From: Candidatus Nanosynbacter sp. HMT-352
Lineage (GTDB): Bacteria; Patescibacteriota; Saccharimonadia; Saccharimonadales; Saccharimonadaceae
Direction of reading: 5' to 3'
Assembly (NCBI RefSeq): GCF_022819345.1
Contig: NZ_CP089288.1
Location: 186,001 to 250,000 of the forward strand
DNA length: 64,000 nucleotides
Below are positions 54,335 through 63,422 of the stretch, one piece after another. Position numbers and translations under genes: made by a program. The notes under the pieces are model-generated. The model searched no databases. It was not told the origin of the DNA and saw only the letters and a program-made list of their open reading frames with translations. How positions within the stretch are numbered: the first letter of the stretch is position 1; each line of letters starts with the position of its first letter.

Positions 54335-56869
54335 TTATAACATGTTGCGGAAAATCTCAAATTGTTCTTTGGCGGCATCTGTTACGTTTGCAGATAACCT
54401 CCTGTCGGTAAGAATTGTATTGATAACACCCTTGATATCTTGACGTTTATTGTCTGTAATAATAGAGGTGGTATTTACAGCTTCTATTAACAATTTAACA
54501 GCGTCGGCATCTGTAGACGCTAAAGTTTCAGGTTTATATTTACCACTCTGCAACCATTCAGCAAAGTAGTTCATTAGATCTCCCCTGTTATTAATATCGC
54601 CCTTCAGCATGTCGTCGATGAGCTTACCTCCTATAAAGGACGCTCTGTTCTTTATACCAGATTCCGCTAATCCTGAAGCTGCAGAAGAATAGAATTCTGG
54701 TGGCAATTCACTAAGAAGTTCAGCGATTTCCGTCGCAGTACCGTATTTAAATTGCTCTTCAATTGCGGCTTCACGTACGAATATGCTATCTCCAGATAAA
54801 TTAACTCCACCAGGAAGGGGTATAGATAATTTGTTCAGGGCTAATCCCTGCCTATGTTTTGCATCCAATTTATAGTGCTTTATGATTTGACGAGCTTCAT
54901 CAATTGACTTAGCATATTCGCTACGGCTGGTTGCTATGGCTGAAGCTAAGGCTGCATTTGCACCAATCAAATTGCCATTCTCGTCTGTAAATACATTGCC
55001 GCCAGCTTTTTCTCGAAGTTCTTTATTACTTATCAATTGCTCTGCAAATTCACTATGTTGTTGACGTTGAGCATTATTTTTAATCAGACCTGCCGTTGCA
55101 ATTTCGGTTTCTAGATCTTTAATGTCATTCATAAATGCAGTTTGTTTCTGATGAGATTTCAAATCTTGTCGAGTTGCATATGTAGCCGACATATTTCTCC
55201 TAGCACGATCGTATAGAGATCTTTTTTCGTATATATCATCTGGTGCGTGACCCAGCGTAGCTTCGGTATAGCGATTATCATCTTGTGCAGATAAGAAATC
55301 TGAGCGTCTGGAAGCCTGCCTGGCATACAAGTCTGACTTCTTATACCTGGCTGTATTTCTAAATGAATTCTCGGCATTTTTCTGTGAAGTTTCCAGATCC
55401 TTTTTACGCAATCTACTGTTATGATCTGCCCAACGGCGTAAACGATTTGGGTTGAATCGCGCCATATTGGCATTAGCCAGTTTCTTGTTTTTAATAGTTT
55501 CGCGGCGATCTTTAGACCAGTTCTTAGTCCTGTCGTATAAGCCCTTGTTTTTATCATTAACAAACCCAGCAAATTTGCCTAATACTCCGCCGCTAAGTTT
55601 CAGAATTATAGGTGTTAAGGCTAATGGTATAACCTGAACTACCATACCTAAAATCTGCATTATTCCACCATTTGCTCCTGTAGCGTTTTGGATAATTATT
55701 ATTCCTGCCAATTGTGCTCCACCGAATATTACAGCGAATGCCGGGAAGAATACTAACATCGTGAAGAATAAGTCTCGCCATTTCTTAAACCATTTTTCTG
55801 TACCAGGAAGTAAATAACAAACAAATGCTAAAGGTGAAATGATGATTAAGATTACAATTAAAGCTTGGCGCGCTGCCATAATTAGAAGCACTAAGAGAAG
55901 TACTAGACCTATTCCCACTAATGCTGATAGCGCCAACGGTAGCAATTCTGCGCCCATGGCTACTGTTGCGACTACCCCGCCAGCTAAAGCCCCGTTGGAC
56001 AATATCATCATAATAACTTCCGACCATGTCCAACCTACGCCCGTATTTTCTCCTACAGTGGATATGGTATTTTTAATCCCCATGAAAGCGTCCTGGAAGG
56101 CGTAGCCAGTTACGTTTGATAAATCCAGCAATACAGCACAAAACGTGAATGATAAGTTGACCAACACCGCCGCAATTACTAACCTAGGGAGCATTTTTTT
56201 AACGCCGTAATTGCTAATTCCTACAGAGGTCAATTGTGAGTAGATAATTACCAAAAACGCCACAATAAACGCCACGTTGCTAATGTTACGCATAATGACC
56301 CACGCCAGATAAATTCCACTATTTTGGTTGGTTGTTTCTAATGGCTTAGTTTTTAAGAACTCCTGAAGCGCGCTGTACATATAATCTATGCCATCAGCCA
56401 GCCAATTGGAAACTGGACAGATAATCCACCCTATTCCCTGTACGTCACAGGAAGTACTGGTTGAATTTTCAGATGGCGATTCAATTGAAATAGTTGAGGT
56501 GCTGGTTTGCTCATAAGTGTTCGGTGGTGTAAATGAATAAACTGCATAAGTTGCGGAACTTAGTGAAGATATTTCGCTTGATGGGAAATAAATAACCTTG
56601 GTTTCTTTTTTATTCTTATCTTCGTTAACATAAACAAGCGAATTATCAGGTAGGTTAAATTGTTTAATCTTTTTATCATCACTTACCTTTGTATACTTTT
56701 CTTTATTATAGGTTAAATTATGGCCGCTCCATTCTGCGTCTACGGCGTAAACAGAGGTTGAGTGTGTTAAGGTATTAAGAAAAATGCCCACCAGCATCCC
56801 TGCTATCAGCAATACGAACCACTGCAGCCACTTGTTAAGAAGCTGCTTACGGGAAATTAACCACTCCAT
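54335..56869 (-). CDS. VirB6/TrbL-like polytopic channel protein (copy b)
   Basis: 844 residues: an N-terminal helix (about 17-38), an external segment, then six to seven membrane helices (about 195-440). A soluble, charged, helical tail of about 400 residues (RYKKSDLYARQASRRSDFL and similar) lies on the cytoplasmic side. It shares with the next upstream gene product the block C-x-V-x-GIGW-x2-CP and SVGISNYGVKKMLPRLVI, so the two are paralogues. It probably forms the inner-membrane channel. Confidence 0.8.
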   Translation of the reverse strand: MEWLISRKQLLNKWLQWFVLLIAGMLVGIFLNTLTHSTSVYAVDAEWSGHNLTYNKEKYTKVSDDKKIKQFNLPDNSLVYVNEDKNKKETKVIYFPSSEISSLSSATYAVYSFTPPNTYEQTSTSTISIESPSENSTSTSCDVQGIGWIICPVSNWLADGIDYMYSALQEFLKTKPLETTNQNSGIYLAWVIMRNISNVAFIVAFLVIIYSQLTSVGISNYGVKKMLPRLVIAAVLVNLSFTFCAVLLDLSNVTGYAFQDAFMGIKNTISTVGENTGVGWTWSEVIMMILSNGALAGGVVATVAMGAELLPLALSALVGIGLVLLLVLLIMAARQALIVILIIISPLAFVCYLLPGTEKWFKKWRDLFFTMLVFFPAFAVIFGGAQLAGIIIIQNATGANGGIMQILGMVVQVIPLALTPIILKLSGGVLGKFAGFVNDKNKGLYDRTKNWSKDRRETIKNKKLANANMARFNPNRLRRWADHNSRLRKKDLETSQKNAENSFRNTARYKKSDLYARQASRRSDFLSAQDDNRYTEATLGHAPDDIYEKRSLYDRARRNMSATYATRQDLKSHQKQTAFMNDIKDLETEIATAGLIKNNAQRQQHSEFAEQLISNKELREKAGGNVFTDENGNLIGANAALASAIATSRSEYAKSIDEARQIIKHYKLDAKHRQGLALNKLSIPLPGGVNLSGDSIFVREAAIEEQFKYGTATEIAELLSELPPEFYSSAASGLAESGIKNRASFIGGKLIDDMLKGDINNRGDLMNYFAEWLQSGKYKPETLASTDADAVKLLIEAVNTTSIITDNKRQDIKGVINTILTDRRLSANVTDAAKEQFEIFRNML

Positions 56870-56994
56870 CTGAGGCTATATTAGCATTTTTGATGGAAAA
56901 AGTCAAGAGAGAGCGTATGAAGCATGCGTCTAGCTACCTCATCGTCTAGAATCCTCTAATGCCTTTCTTACATCTTCTTGAGATGTAGCAATAA

Positions 56995-59892
56995 TTATCC
57001 CCCAGAACTACTATTATTCTGCTGGTCATTCTGATTATCTTGAGGAGTTTGCGGAATAATTCGCTCTCCTCCTTTTGCCATCAAGGCAGATTTCACGGCA
57101 TTATTAGCGGAAGAGTATAATATGTCATCACTCAAGATTTCAGTGGCTTGATCAGCGGTAATATTGCTGTTTTGGATGGCGTTGGCACTTTGTCCAGCGA
57201 TGTCTTTATTTGATAATTTGCCTACACCTGAAGCAGTAAGACTGTTAAATCGATCCGAGCTGAACTTAATTTCTGATGGTCCATCTTTTTTCTGAAGAGC
57301 TTGGAGTGCTTCAGCCCCGGCTTCGGCAACACCCGCATGAGATCCTTTCATATCGGTGAGTGATTTAGCCATACTGACACTGTCCACCTTTCCTCCGGCA
57401 CTTAGATATTCTGCTATTTTATCCGCACCGTAGGTTCCCTGACTCTTAAGTTGGTTAACGGCTGCAATCCTGATGTACTTGTCGGCATTTTCGTCCTTTA
57501 GAGCCGCTACCGCATCTCCGCCATGTTGATACGTGATTGCTCGTTCAGCTTTTTCCATTGCATTTTTATCATAAGCCTCTTGTGCCGCTCTTTCGCCCTC
57601 ACCAAGACCTATCTTTTGACCAAACGAGCTCCTATCTAAAGCCCTCATTGGGTTAATAACGACACCTGCTCCTCTTACAAATCTATTGTCATTTTCTCGA
57701 AGTTTGGCGGATTTTTCTCCAAGCCAAGTATTACCAGACCTTCTTTCTGCCATCTTTCTAGCAGATCGAGATTTCCATGCGTTCTTAACATCGTTAATTC
57801 TGGCTTTAGCGGCGTTCATTCTGGTTGTATTCTTCGCAGAGTTCTTTAAGACGCCGGTTGCAGCACCACTAAGTCCGCCTATCTTTGCTCCGATACTACC
57901 TAATGAGTTTAATGAGCTTTTAATCACAAAAGGTGTGGCGCCTAATGGCAAAATAGACGCCGCCAAGGCTGCAACCTGCATGGTTTCTTTTGGATTGTTT
58001 GGATCGTTTGTGCCGACTGCAGCCAATACGGCTCCCGCTAACTTTCCAGCTCCATACAGAAGAGATATTACAGGAAATACAATTAACAACCCCCTAAGCA
58101 TTGATACCCATTTTTTGAATAAATTTTCAGTGTTTGGTAGAAGCCATGCTGCAAATGCTAATGGAGATATTGCTATTAACAATATGACGACAGCTTGTCG
58201 AACGATTAGTATGACCAACACTACAAGCAGCGCCAGAAGCAGCGCTAAAATAGTAGGTATACTTACAGCAAGGAATATAAACAGACCTACTCCAACTAGT
58301 GCTAGTCCGCCAACGATTAAGGTGTTGAAGGTACCAACCTCTGCTGATTGAGTGCCGACTCCTGATGCCGCCCCCTCCAGAACCCCTTTAAGAGAAAAAC
58401 CGAGGATATTAGACAAGTCTACAGTCAATCGGCAGAGATAGAAAGATAAGTTTACGAGCAAAGCCCCTATTATTAATCTTGGTAGAATTTTCTTAATTCC
58501 ATAATTACTGACGCCGACATTGCTTATTTGGGAGAATATTACCCACAGGAATATTACGGCAAATACGGCGTTTGCAATATCTCGGAAGAACTTCCAAGCT
58601 TGCTCTAATCCCCCATTTGATTTGCTATCAAAGATTCCGCTATCGATAGATAGAAAATACGATATTGCGGAGTAGGAGGCATCTCCCAGGCTGCCAGCAA
58701 AACTCATCAAAGGACAGACGAGCCACCCTATACCGTCGACTCCGCACGAATTTTTCTCTTCTTCTCCGCCGCCGTCACCGTCCGATGGAGTCTCTATTTT
58801 AGCAGACTGACCTTGCTTACAGGCATTTATTTTTTCTGGTTCGTTCTTATAGGTTCTGCCACAATACTCAGGGTTATCTTTGTTTTCTACACCATTCTGA
58901 CATACTTCTAACTTATCTCCTGCTAATCCTGCGCATGCAGTGTCTGTGGCTGACTGCTTTAGTGCTTCTTGATACTTTGGCGCCGACTCCACCAGGCGTT
59001 GATATATATTCATACACTGCCATTCAGAAATGTTTGCGTCATAATGATTCTGTGGCCATTCACGGTTATTTGATCCGCCCACATTATAACCCTGCCCGTC
59101 GCCAGGTAGGTAATATGAGTTAGTTAAATTTCCGTTACCATCTATATTTGGTATTTCCCAATCTTTTGAGCTGTGTCGTTGAGGTTGAGGATTGTCGTCT
59201 TTTACGCAACCTTTTATCATGGACCTCGAAACCAGATATTTTATGCTAGGATCGGAGTTTTCTATACCATTTTTATAACCTGATAAATTTGTTAGTACTT
59301 CAAATATCTTTCCTTTTGAATATACATTAGCGTCAACTTGTCTATCATCCTTCCCTCCTGCAGACTTCTTTTTTTTACCAAATGCACCACTTCCATTTAT
59401 ACATTCGTCTTCGGACAGGGTGTAGTTAGTGCCTCTCCTGTATCCTATTTTGCAAAGCAATACCTCTACAGCGGAGGATCTTCCTTGTGGCTGTATGTTG
59501 AATTGACTAACAGCTGTACTCATAAGTTCAGCTGAGTTGCAATCAAAATATCCTCCCGAGTTATTGTATCCTGTAAAGCCTGGAAAAGTTCCTACGTAAG
59601 ATCCGTCGCCAACGTTATTAAATATTTTTCCCTTTTTCAGCTCCTCTACGTTGCTGTTGGGCGCCTTACTTCCTGCACGGACAAAACATGTATCTAATGC
59701 GCGCGCATAAACATAGAACTTATATTTTTCTTGAGTACTGAGACCGTCAAAGTACCCAGCGGCAAATGCAGGTAAAGAGGTTAATAGCGTAGAAATTGGT
59801 AATATAAATAAGGCGCTTACGCACAAATATAAAACTATACTCTTAAAGACGTTTCTACGACCAAACCCACTCATAAACATAAACACCTTCAT
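56995..59892 (-). CDS. VirB6/TrbL-like polytopic channel protein (copy a)
   Basis: 965 residues (959 if the later ATG is used). N-terminal signal/helix, then an external Cys-containing region of about 340 residues, then membrane helices (about 415-670) with NVGVSNYGIKKILPRLIIGA. A long soluble tail follows, with helical, HEAT-like stretches (GDAVAALKDENADKYIRIAA). Paralogue of copy b, with a much larger external region. The ATG at 59892 lies inside a 15-bp inverted repeat and lacks a ribosome-binding site. The ATG at 59874 has AAGGTG 9 nt upstream and may be the true start. Confidence 0.8.
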   Translation of the reverse strand: MKVFMFMSGFGRRNVFKSIVLYLCVSALFILPISTLLTSLPAFAAGYFDGLSTQEKYKFYVYARALDTCFVRAGSKAPNSNVEELKKGKIFNNVGDGSYVGTFPGFTGYNNSGGYFDCNSAELMSTAVSQFNIQPQGRSSAVEVLLCKIGYRRGTNYTLSEDECINGSGAFGKKKKSAGGKDDRQVDANVYSKGKIFEVLTNLSGYKNGIENSDPSIKYLVSRSMIKGCVKDDNPQPQRHSSKDWEIPNIDGNGNLTNSYYLPGDGQGYNVGGSNNREWPQNHYDANISEWQCMNIYQRLVESAPKYQEALKQSATDTACAGLAGDKLEVCQNGVENKDNPEYCGRTYKNEPEKINACKQGQSAKIETPSDGDGGGEEEKNSCGVDGIGWLVCPLMSFAGSLGDASYSAISYFLSIDSGIFDSKSNGGLEQAWKFFRDIANAVFAVIFLWVIFSQISNVGVSNYGIKKILPRLIIGALLVNLSFYLCRLTVDLSNILGFSLKGVLEGAASGVGTQSAEVGTFNTLIVGGLALVGVGLFIFLAVSIPTILALLLALLVVLVILIVRQAVVILLIAISPLAFAAWLLPNTENLFKKWVSMLRGLLIVFPVISLLYGAGKLAGAVLAAVGTNDPNNPKETMQVAALAASILPLGATPFVIKSSLNSLGSIGAKIGGLSGAATGVLKNSAKNTTRMNAAKARINDVKNAWKSRSARKMAERRSGNTWLGEKSAKLRENDNRFVRGAGVVINPMRALDRSSFGQKIGLGEGERAAQEAYDKNAMEKAERAITYQHGGDAVAALKDENADKYIRIAAVNQLKSQGTYGADKIAEYLSAGGKVDSVSMAKSLTDMKGSHAGVAEAGAEALQALQKKDGPSEIKFSSDRFNSLTASGVGKLSNKDIAGQSANAIQNSNITADQATEILSDDILYSSANNAVKSALMAKGGERIIPQTPQDNQNDQQNNSSSGG

Positions 59893-59917
59893 TTAATCAC
59901 ATATGAAGGTGTTTATG
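59878..59917 (-). promoter_or_regulatory. 15-bp perfect inverted repeat over the start of VirB6 copy a
   Basis: CATAAACACCTTCAT and ATGAAGGTGTTTATG are separated by 10 nt. In the mRNA the hairpin would bury the AAGGTG ribosome-binding site and the first ATG codons. No T-run follows, so it is not a standard terminator. It lies in the 44-bp gap after the lipoprotein gene. Confidence 0.65.
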
Positions 59918-59936
59918 CAAGTAATAAATTAAAAAT

Positions 59937-61133
59937 CTACTTATCGTTTTCAATAGCTTCAGCAACCTCAGGAATATCACGGGGTGATACTTTAACACCA
60001 TCTTTTTCCAGAAAGGCTCCGTCTGCATTAGATTCGACTAATATGTCAAAGCCAGCTATCACGCTAGTCATGTGTACATATCTGTCAAGATTGAAGTAGT
60101 CATTATCAAAGCCGCTGTCAACTTGTTCGTACCCAGGAACGTTTAACTTACTTGCATCCCTATCGCCGTTAACGAAGGCTCTAACAGCAAAAGGCATAGA
60201 AAGTTCTCTATTTTCATTGTCTTTAAAAGATACCTTATATACTGTAGATATTTCTTCGGTGGCGTATCCATACGTAGAGACTTTTTTGCCTACAGCCTCA
60301 TTTGGTCCAAGATCTACTCTAGGGCTTGTCTTCATGCACATTGCAACAGAATCTGCAATTCCGCATTGGGTTTTTGTTGATAAACCATCAGGTATGTAGG
60401 TGATATAGCCTGTAGTATTACCTTCATTGTCGCGCCCTGTGCTTTCAAAAACTTCCTCTACAGTAATGTCTGTAATATCTTTTATCCTGAATATATTAGG
60501 AAAATGCTTATTCTTATCATACTCAGTTATAGAACCTAAGGAGAACTTAGCTTGAGCAACTGTAATTGTATTTAATACACCCTTGTCTATGATTTTCATT
60601 TCTTCTACAGAGAAAGGATAACCGTGTTCAACAGAGTCTTGACGTATACTTCCAAGGGCGAATATACCTATAACATTATTCTTGATGACAGGGCGCATAT
60701 CTTTGGCGAAGTTGGAATAGTTGGTTAATACTGCTCCGTATTTTTCTACAGGTATTTTATCGTCTTCTTTTACTAAGTTTTCGTTTACGAATTTAGCGAA
60801 AGTGGCTCTCCACTCACTATAGCTAACTTCTTCACCACTTTTTTCTTTTTCTAAAAGACCTCTGAGGTCAGATAGATTTACGTCTTTATATTTGTCGATT
60901 ATTTCTTGAGGTACAGGCTCTGTTGTGTCTGTGCTGGTTTCAGAAGATGGATTCTCGCTTTCCTGCGACGTGGATGTTGTAGTATCTGGAGTTGGCTCTT
61001 TATATCTATAGCTTTCGCTATCACTACATCCTGCCGCTCCAAGCGCGAATGCTGCCGCACCAATTAGTGCCATTATTTTTTTTGGTAGTTCTGAACCGCT
61101 TGGGCTATTAAGCTTATTGGGATTATAAACCAT
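59937..61133 (-). CDS. Secretion-locus lipoprotein
   Basis: 398 residues. The lipobox ALGAAGC near residue 36 follows a hydrophobic signal. A Ser/Thr/Glu-rich spacer (about 40-75) leads to a soluble domain (about 80-398) without a known family; FDNDYFNLDRYVHMTSVIAGFDI is a notable block. It is the first gene of the type IV secretion operon, with a good promoter at 61213-61241. A role as surface or channel-exit component is inferred from position. Confidence 0.72.
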   Translation of the reverse strand: MVYNPNKLNSPSGSELPKKIMALIGAAAFALGAAGCSDSESYRYKEPTPDTTTSTSQESENPSSETSTDTTEPVPQEIIDKYKDVNLSDLRGLLEKEKSGEEVSYSEWRATFAKFVNENLVKEDDKIPVEKYGAVLTNYSNFAKDMRPVIKNNVIGIFALGSIRQDSVEHGYPFSVEEMKIIDKGVLNTITVAQAKFSLGSITEYDKNKHFPNIFRIKDITDITVEEVFESTGRDNEGNTTGYITYIPDGLSTKTQCGIADSVAMCMKTSPRVDLGPNEAVGKKVSTYGYATEEISTVYKVSFKDNENRELSMPFAVRAFVNGDRDASKLNVPGYEQVDSGFDNDYFNLDRYVHMTSVIAGFDILVESNADGAFLEKDGVKVSPRDIPEVAEAIENDK

Positions 61134-61212
61134 AACGCTTGGGGTCCTTTCTCTGACATTGTCAGGTATTTTATTATAAAAACTTCTTAGACCTTCCAGT
61201 CCAATTGGCTAT

Positions 61213-61241
61213 ATAATAACACAAATTGTACAAAAATGCAA
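61213..61241 (-). promoter_or_regulatory. Promoter of the type IV secretion operon
   Basis: TTGCAT (61236-61241) and TATTAT (61213-61218) with a 17-bp spacer, about 75 bp before the lipoprotein ATG. A small hairpin (CTGACA-AT-GTCAG) lies in the leader. Confidence 0.55.
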
Positions 61242-61262
61242 TAAAAATGGTATATTTTCCAT

Positions 61263-61284
61263 AAAAAAACACCCTATTAGGGTG
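61263..61284 (-). terminator. Terminator of tRNA-Asp
   Basis: CACCCT-AAT-AGGGTG followed by seven T on the minus strand, just downstream of the tRNA 3' end. Confidence 0.85.
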
Positions 61285-61293
61285 AATCATCTG

Positions 61294-61371
61294 TGGCGCG
61301 CTCGACCGGATTCGAACCGGCGATCTCCTCCGTGACAGGGAGGCGTGATAGGCCAACTTCACTACGAGCGC
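61294..61371 (-). tRNA. tRNA-Asp (GTC)
   Basis: Minus-strand cloverleaf: acceptor GCGCTCG/CGAGCGC, anticodon loop CTGTCAC (GTC) on a CTCC/GGAG stem, T-loop GGTTCGAATCC, discriminator G and encoded CCA (61294-61296). Confidence 0.95.
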
Positions 61372-61386
61372 ATATCAATATCCTTT

Positions 61387-61415
61387 ATATTATCAGATTA
61401 CTTCTGTCTTTTCAA
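61387..61415 (-). promoter_or_regulatory. tRNA-Asp promoter
   Basis: TTGAAA (61410-61415) and TAATAT (61387-61392), 17-bp spacer, 15 nt before the tRNA. Confidence 0.5.
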
Positions 61416-61437
61416 GGAAAATGTTTGCTTTTTTCGC

Positions 61438-61464
61438 TTGACTATTTTACAATTTAGGTATAAG
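61438..61464 (+). promoter_or_regulatory. Promoter of the pilin array
   Basis: TTGACT (61438-61443) and TATAAG (61459-61464) with a short 15-bp spacer, 11 bp before the first pilin gene, back to back with the tRNA-Asp promoter. Confidence 0.4.
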
Positions 61465-61474
61465 AGAAAATTTT

Positions 61475-61849
61475 ATGACAAAAAGAAATATTGTAATCAG
61501 TATATTTATCGCAACAGTAATCGTAGGAAGTGTTTTTGTACCCAGAATAGCTCTAGCTGCCGGCAGTTGTGGTGGCGCGGAAACCTCTGTTATTTCTTGT
61601 GAAGGCGAAGGCAGCACGGCAATTATCAACATAATCAAACAAGTTATTAAAATCTTAACCGCTGGAGTTTTGGTCGCGGCGGTTGGTGCTGTTATATACG
61701 GAGCATTCTTATATACCACTTCTGAGGGTAGTCCTGATAAGATAAAAAAAGCGCGTGAAGTTTGGACGAATACTGTTATTGGGATAATAATGTTTGCATT
61801 TATGGTGGCAATTACTAACTTTATTATTCCAGGAGGAGTTTTCGATTGA
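61475..61849 (+). CDS. Type IV secretion pilin-like protein 1 (VirB2/TrbC type)
   Basis: 124 residues: signal peptide (about 1-29, ending IALAA), a short external part with two cysteines, then two membrane helices (about 50-77 and 95-116) joined by a small charged loop (SEGSPDKIKKAREVW). This helix-loop-helix is the VirB2-like pilin fold. First of six tandem paralogues; it overlaps the next gene (TGATG). Confidence 0.82.
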   Translation: MTKRNIVISIFIATVIVGSVFVPRIALAAGSCGGAETSVISCEGEGSTAIINIIKQVIKILTAGVLVAAVGAVIYGAFLYTTSEGSPDKIKKAREVWTNTVIGIIMFAFMVAITNFIIPGGVFD

Positions 61850-62286
61850 TGAAGAAAATTATAATAGCAATGTCTTTAATGATTATAGGGTCGTTTGGGG
61901 TGAGTATGACTTTCCCGGATACTTCTTTTGCTGAAAGTAAAGTTAATGAATGTGATAAAAAAGGAAAGATTTTAACATTGAAGCCGTGGTATGACGGATT
62001 GACGAAAGGTGACTGTTCTATTAAAGATCCGGGTTCGGACGCTGACTCGCAGGCAAATTTTATCTGGAAAATCGCGCTTAATATCGTTGATGATTTGCTG
62101 CAGCTTATTGGTTACACGACCGTTGGATATATTATATACGGTGGTTTCTTGATGATGACCAGTAACGGTGCTCCAGACAAGGCCGCTCATGGGCGAAAGA
62201 CTATTATGAGTGCCGCGATTGGTTTGGTTATTGCCCTAGCTTCTGTTGCGTTGGTTAACTTTATATCATCAAATATAGGAGTATAA
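61849..62286 (+). CDS. Type IV secretion pilin-like protein 2
   Basis: 145 residues: signal peptide (about 1-27), a longer external segment with two Cys (ECDKKGK and GDCSIKD) and the two-helix pilin core with MTSNGAPDKAAHGRKTIMSAAIGL. The ATG at 61849 overlaps the upstream stop; a TTG at 61846 is an alternative. AGGAGG lies 12 nt upstream. Confidence 0.8.
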   Translation: MKKIIIAMSLMIIGSFGVSMTFPDTSFAESKVNECDKKGKILTLKPWYDGLTKGDCSIKDPGSDADSQANFIWKIALNIVDDLLQLIGYTTVGYIIYGGFLMMTSNGAPDKAAHGRKTIMSAAIGLVIALASVALVNFISSNIGV

Positions 62287-62287
62287 A

Positions 62288-62572
62288 ATGAGATATATGG
62301 AATTTTTTGCTGGATTGTTGGGGAGTGCTGATAGTCTTGGTGTGCCGAAGGATAATGGTGTAGATATTATGAAGTTTGTTAATTTGGCATTTTGGGTGGC
62401 TGGTGTCGTAGCCGTTATTATTGTTATTATTGCTGGAATAAACTATTCCCTGTCCTCTGGTGATCCAGCTAAGACTGCCAGCGCAAAGAATACTATTCTA
62501 TATGCAGTCATCGGTTTGGTAATTATTGCTAACGCGATTGCTATAACAGGTTATATTATAGGAAAGGTTTAA
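62288..62572 (+). CDS. Type IV secretion pilin-like protein 3 (no cleavable signal peptide)
   Basis: 94 residues, the shortest of the set. It starts RYMEFFAGLLGSADSLG without an obvious signal peptide, then has the two helices with LSSGDPAKTASAKNTILYAV between them. The different N terminus suggests a minor or base-located subunit. One base after the previous stop. Confidence 0.78.
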   Translation: MRYMEFFAGLLGSADSLGVPKDNGVDIMKFVNLAFWVAGVVAVIIVIIAGINYSLSSGDPAKTASAKNTILYAVIGLVIIANAIAITGYIIGKV

Positions 62573-62573
62573 G

Positions 62574-62960
62574 ATGAAGATTTTTACAAAAATCCTGACG
62601 GCTGGAATACTAATGATTGGGCTTCTTGGAGTGTTCACTCCAGCGGTGTCTGCGGCTAACGGTATCGATATTTGCTCAAAGGAAAATGGAAGCGACAACT
62701 CTGTCTATTGTCAAAATAAAGATAGCGGTGAAGGTCAGGTGAATGGTATTATAAAAACTATCGTTGAAGTTCTACTTATGGCTGTCGGTGCTATCTCGAT
62801 TATTATGATAGTTATTGGTGGTATTTTATTTGCGCTTTCCAGTGGTGATGCTCAGAAGGCTGCAAAAGCTAGGAATACTGTTTTATATGCGGTAGTCGGT
62901 TTGGCTGTATCATTATTCGCATCAGCAATTGTTAATTTTGTATTTAATAGGTTTAATTAG
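62574..62960 (+). CDS. Type IV secretion pilin-like protein 4
   Basis: 128 residues: signal peptide ending AVSAA (about 1-27), an external segment with two Cys (DICSKEN and VYCQNKD), and two helices with LSSGDAQKAAKARNTVLYAVVG between. It begins one base after the stop of protein 3. Confidence 0.82.
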   Translation: MKIFTKILTAGILMIGLLGVFTPAVSAANGIDICSKENGSDNSVYCQNKDSGEGQVNGIIKTIVEVLLMAVGAISIIMIVIGGILFALSSGDAQKAAKARNTVLYAVVGLAVSLFASAIVNFVFNRFN

Positions 62961-62968
62961 GAGAAAAT

Positions 62969-63346
62969 ATGAAAAAATCAATCATATCAATAGCAATTAT
63001 GATCTGTGCGGTGTTTGGAGCATCGGTTTTATCTACTGCTTCCCTGTCGGGCAGTGTTTCTGCTCAGGTATCTAAAGGAATTGATACGGCTACAACATCG
63101 GAAATGAAAGGTAAAAGTATTGACGGTGATAACGGTCTAATAAAAACAGTAGTTAATGTTTTGCTTTGGGCTGTGGGTATTTTGTCTGTTATTATGATTA
63201 TCTTTAGCGGATTTCGCTATATTACTTCGGCTGGCGACGCTTCAAAGACAAAATCTGCTCAGAGTACGCTCACCTATTCAGTGGTTGGACTAATTGTGGC
63301 TATTATGGCATACGCGATCGTCAATATGGTTACAAATCGACTATAA
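62969..63346 (+). CDS. Type IV secretion pilin-like protein 5
   Basis: 125 residues: signal peptide (about 1-31, ending GSVSA), a short external segment without Cys, and two helices with ITSAGDASKTKSAQSTLTYSV between. AGGAG lies 6 nt upstream of the ATG. Most similar to protein 6 in its last 60 residues (AYAIVNMV end). Confidence 0.82.
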   Translation: MKKSIISIAIMICAVFGASVLSTASLSGSVSAQVSKGIDTATTSEMKGKSIDGDNGLIKTVVNVLLWAVGILSVIMIIFSGFRYITSAGDASKTKSAQSTLTYSVVGLIVAIMAYAIVNMVTNRL

Positions 63347-63362
63347 TAAATCCATAATTAGT

Positions 63363-63391
63363 TTTACAAATAACAGATAAAAATGTATAAT
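63363..63391 (+). promoter_or_regulatory. Strong promoter of pilin gene 6
   Basis: TTTACA (63363-63368) and consensus TATAAT (63386-63391) with a 17-bp spacer, followed by AAGGAG at 63408-63413. The strongest promoter and ribosome-binding combination in the array. Confidence 0.7.
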
Positions 63392-63422
63392 AGTAATATC
63401 ATTAAACAAGGAGAAAATAACA

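Noticed and set aside
56927..56994. Short reading frame ending IATSQEDVRKALEDSRR in the gap between the two VirB6-like genes
   Set aside because: It looks protein-like but has no start codon and a stop lies just upstream in the same frame; too short to support a gene or clear remnant. The nearby ATCTTCTTGAGAT hairpin lacks a T-run.
57686..58351. 221-codon plus-strand frame opposite VirB6 copy a
   Set aside because: It mirrors the low-complexity hydrophobic helices of the channel protein; antisense frames over such regions are commonly open.
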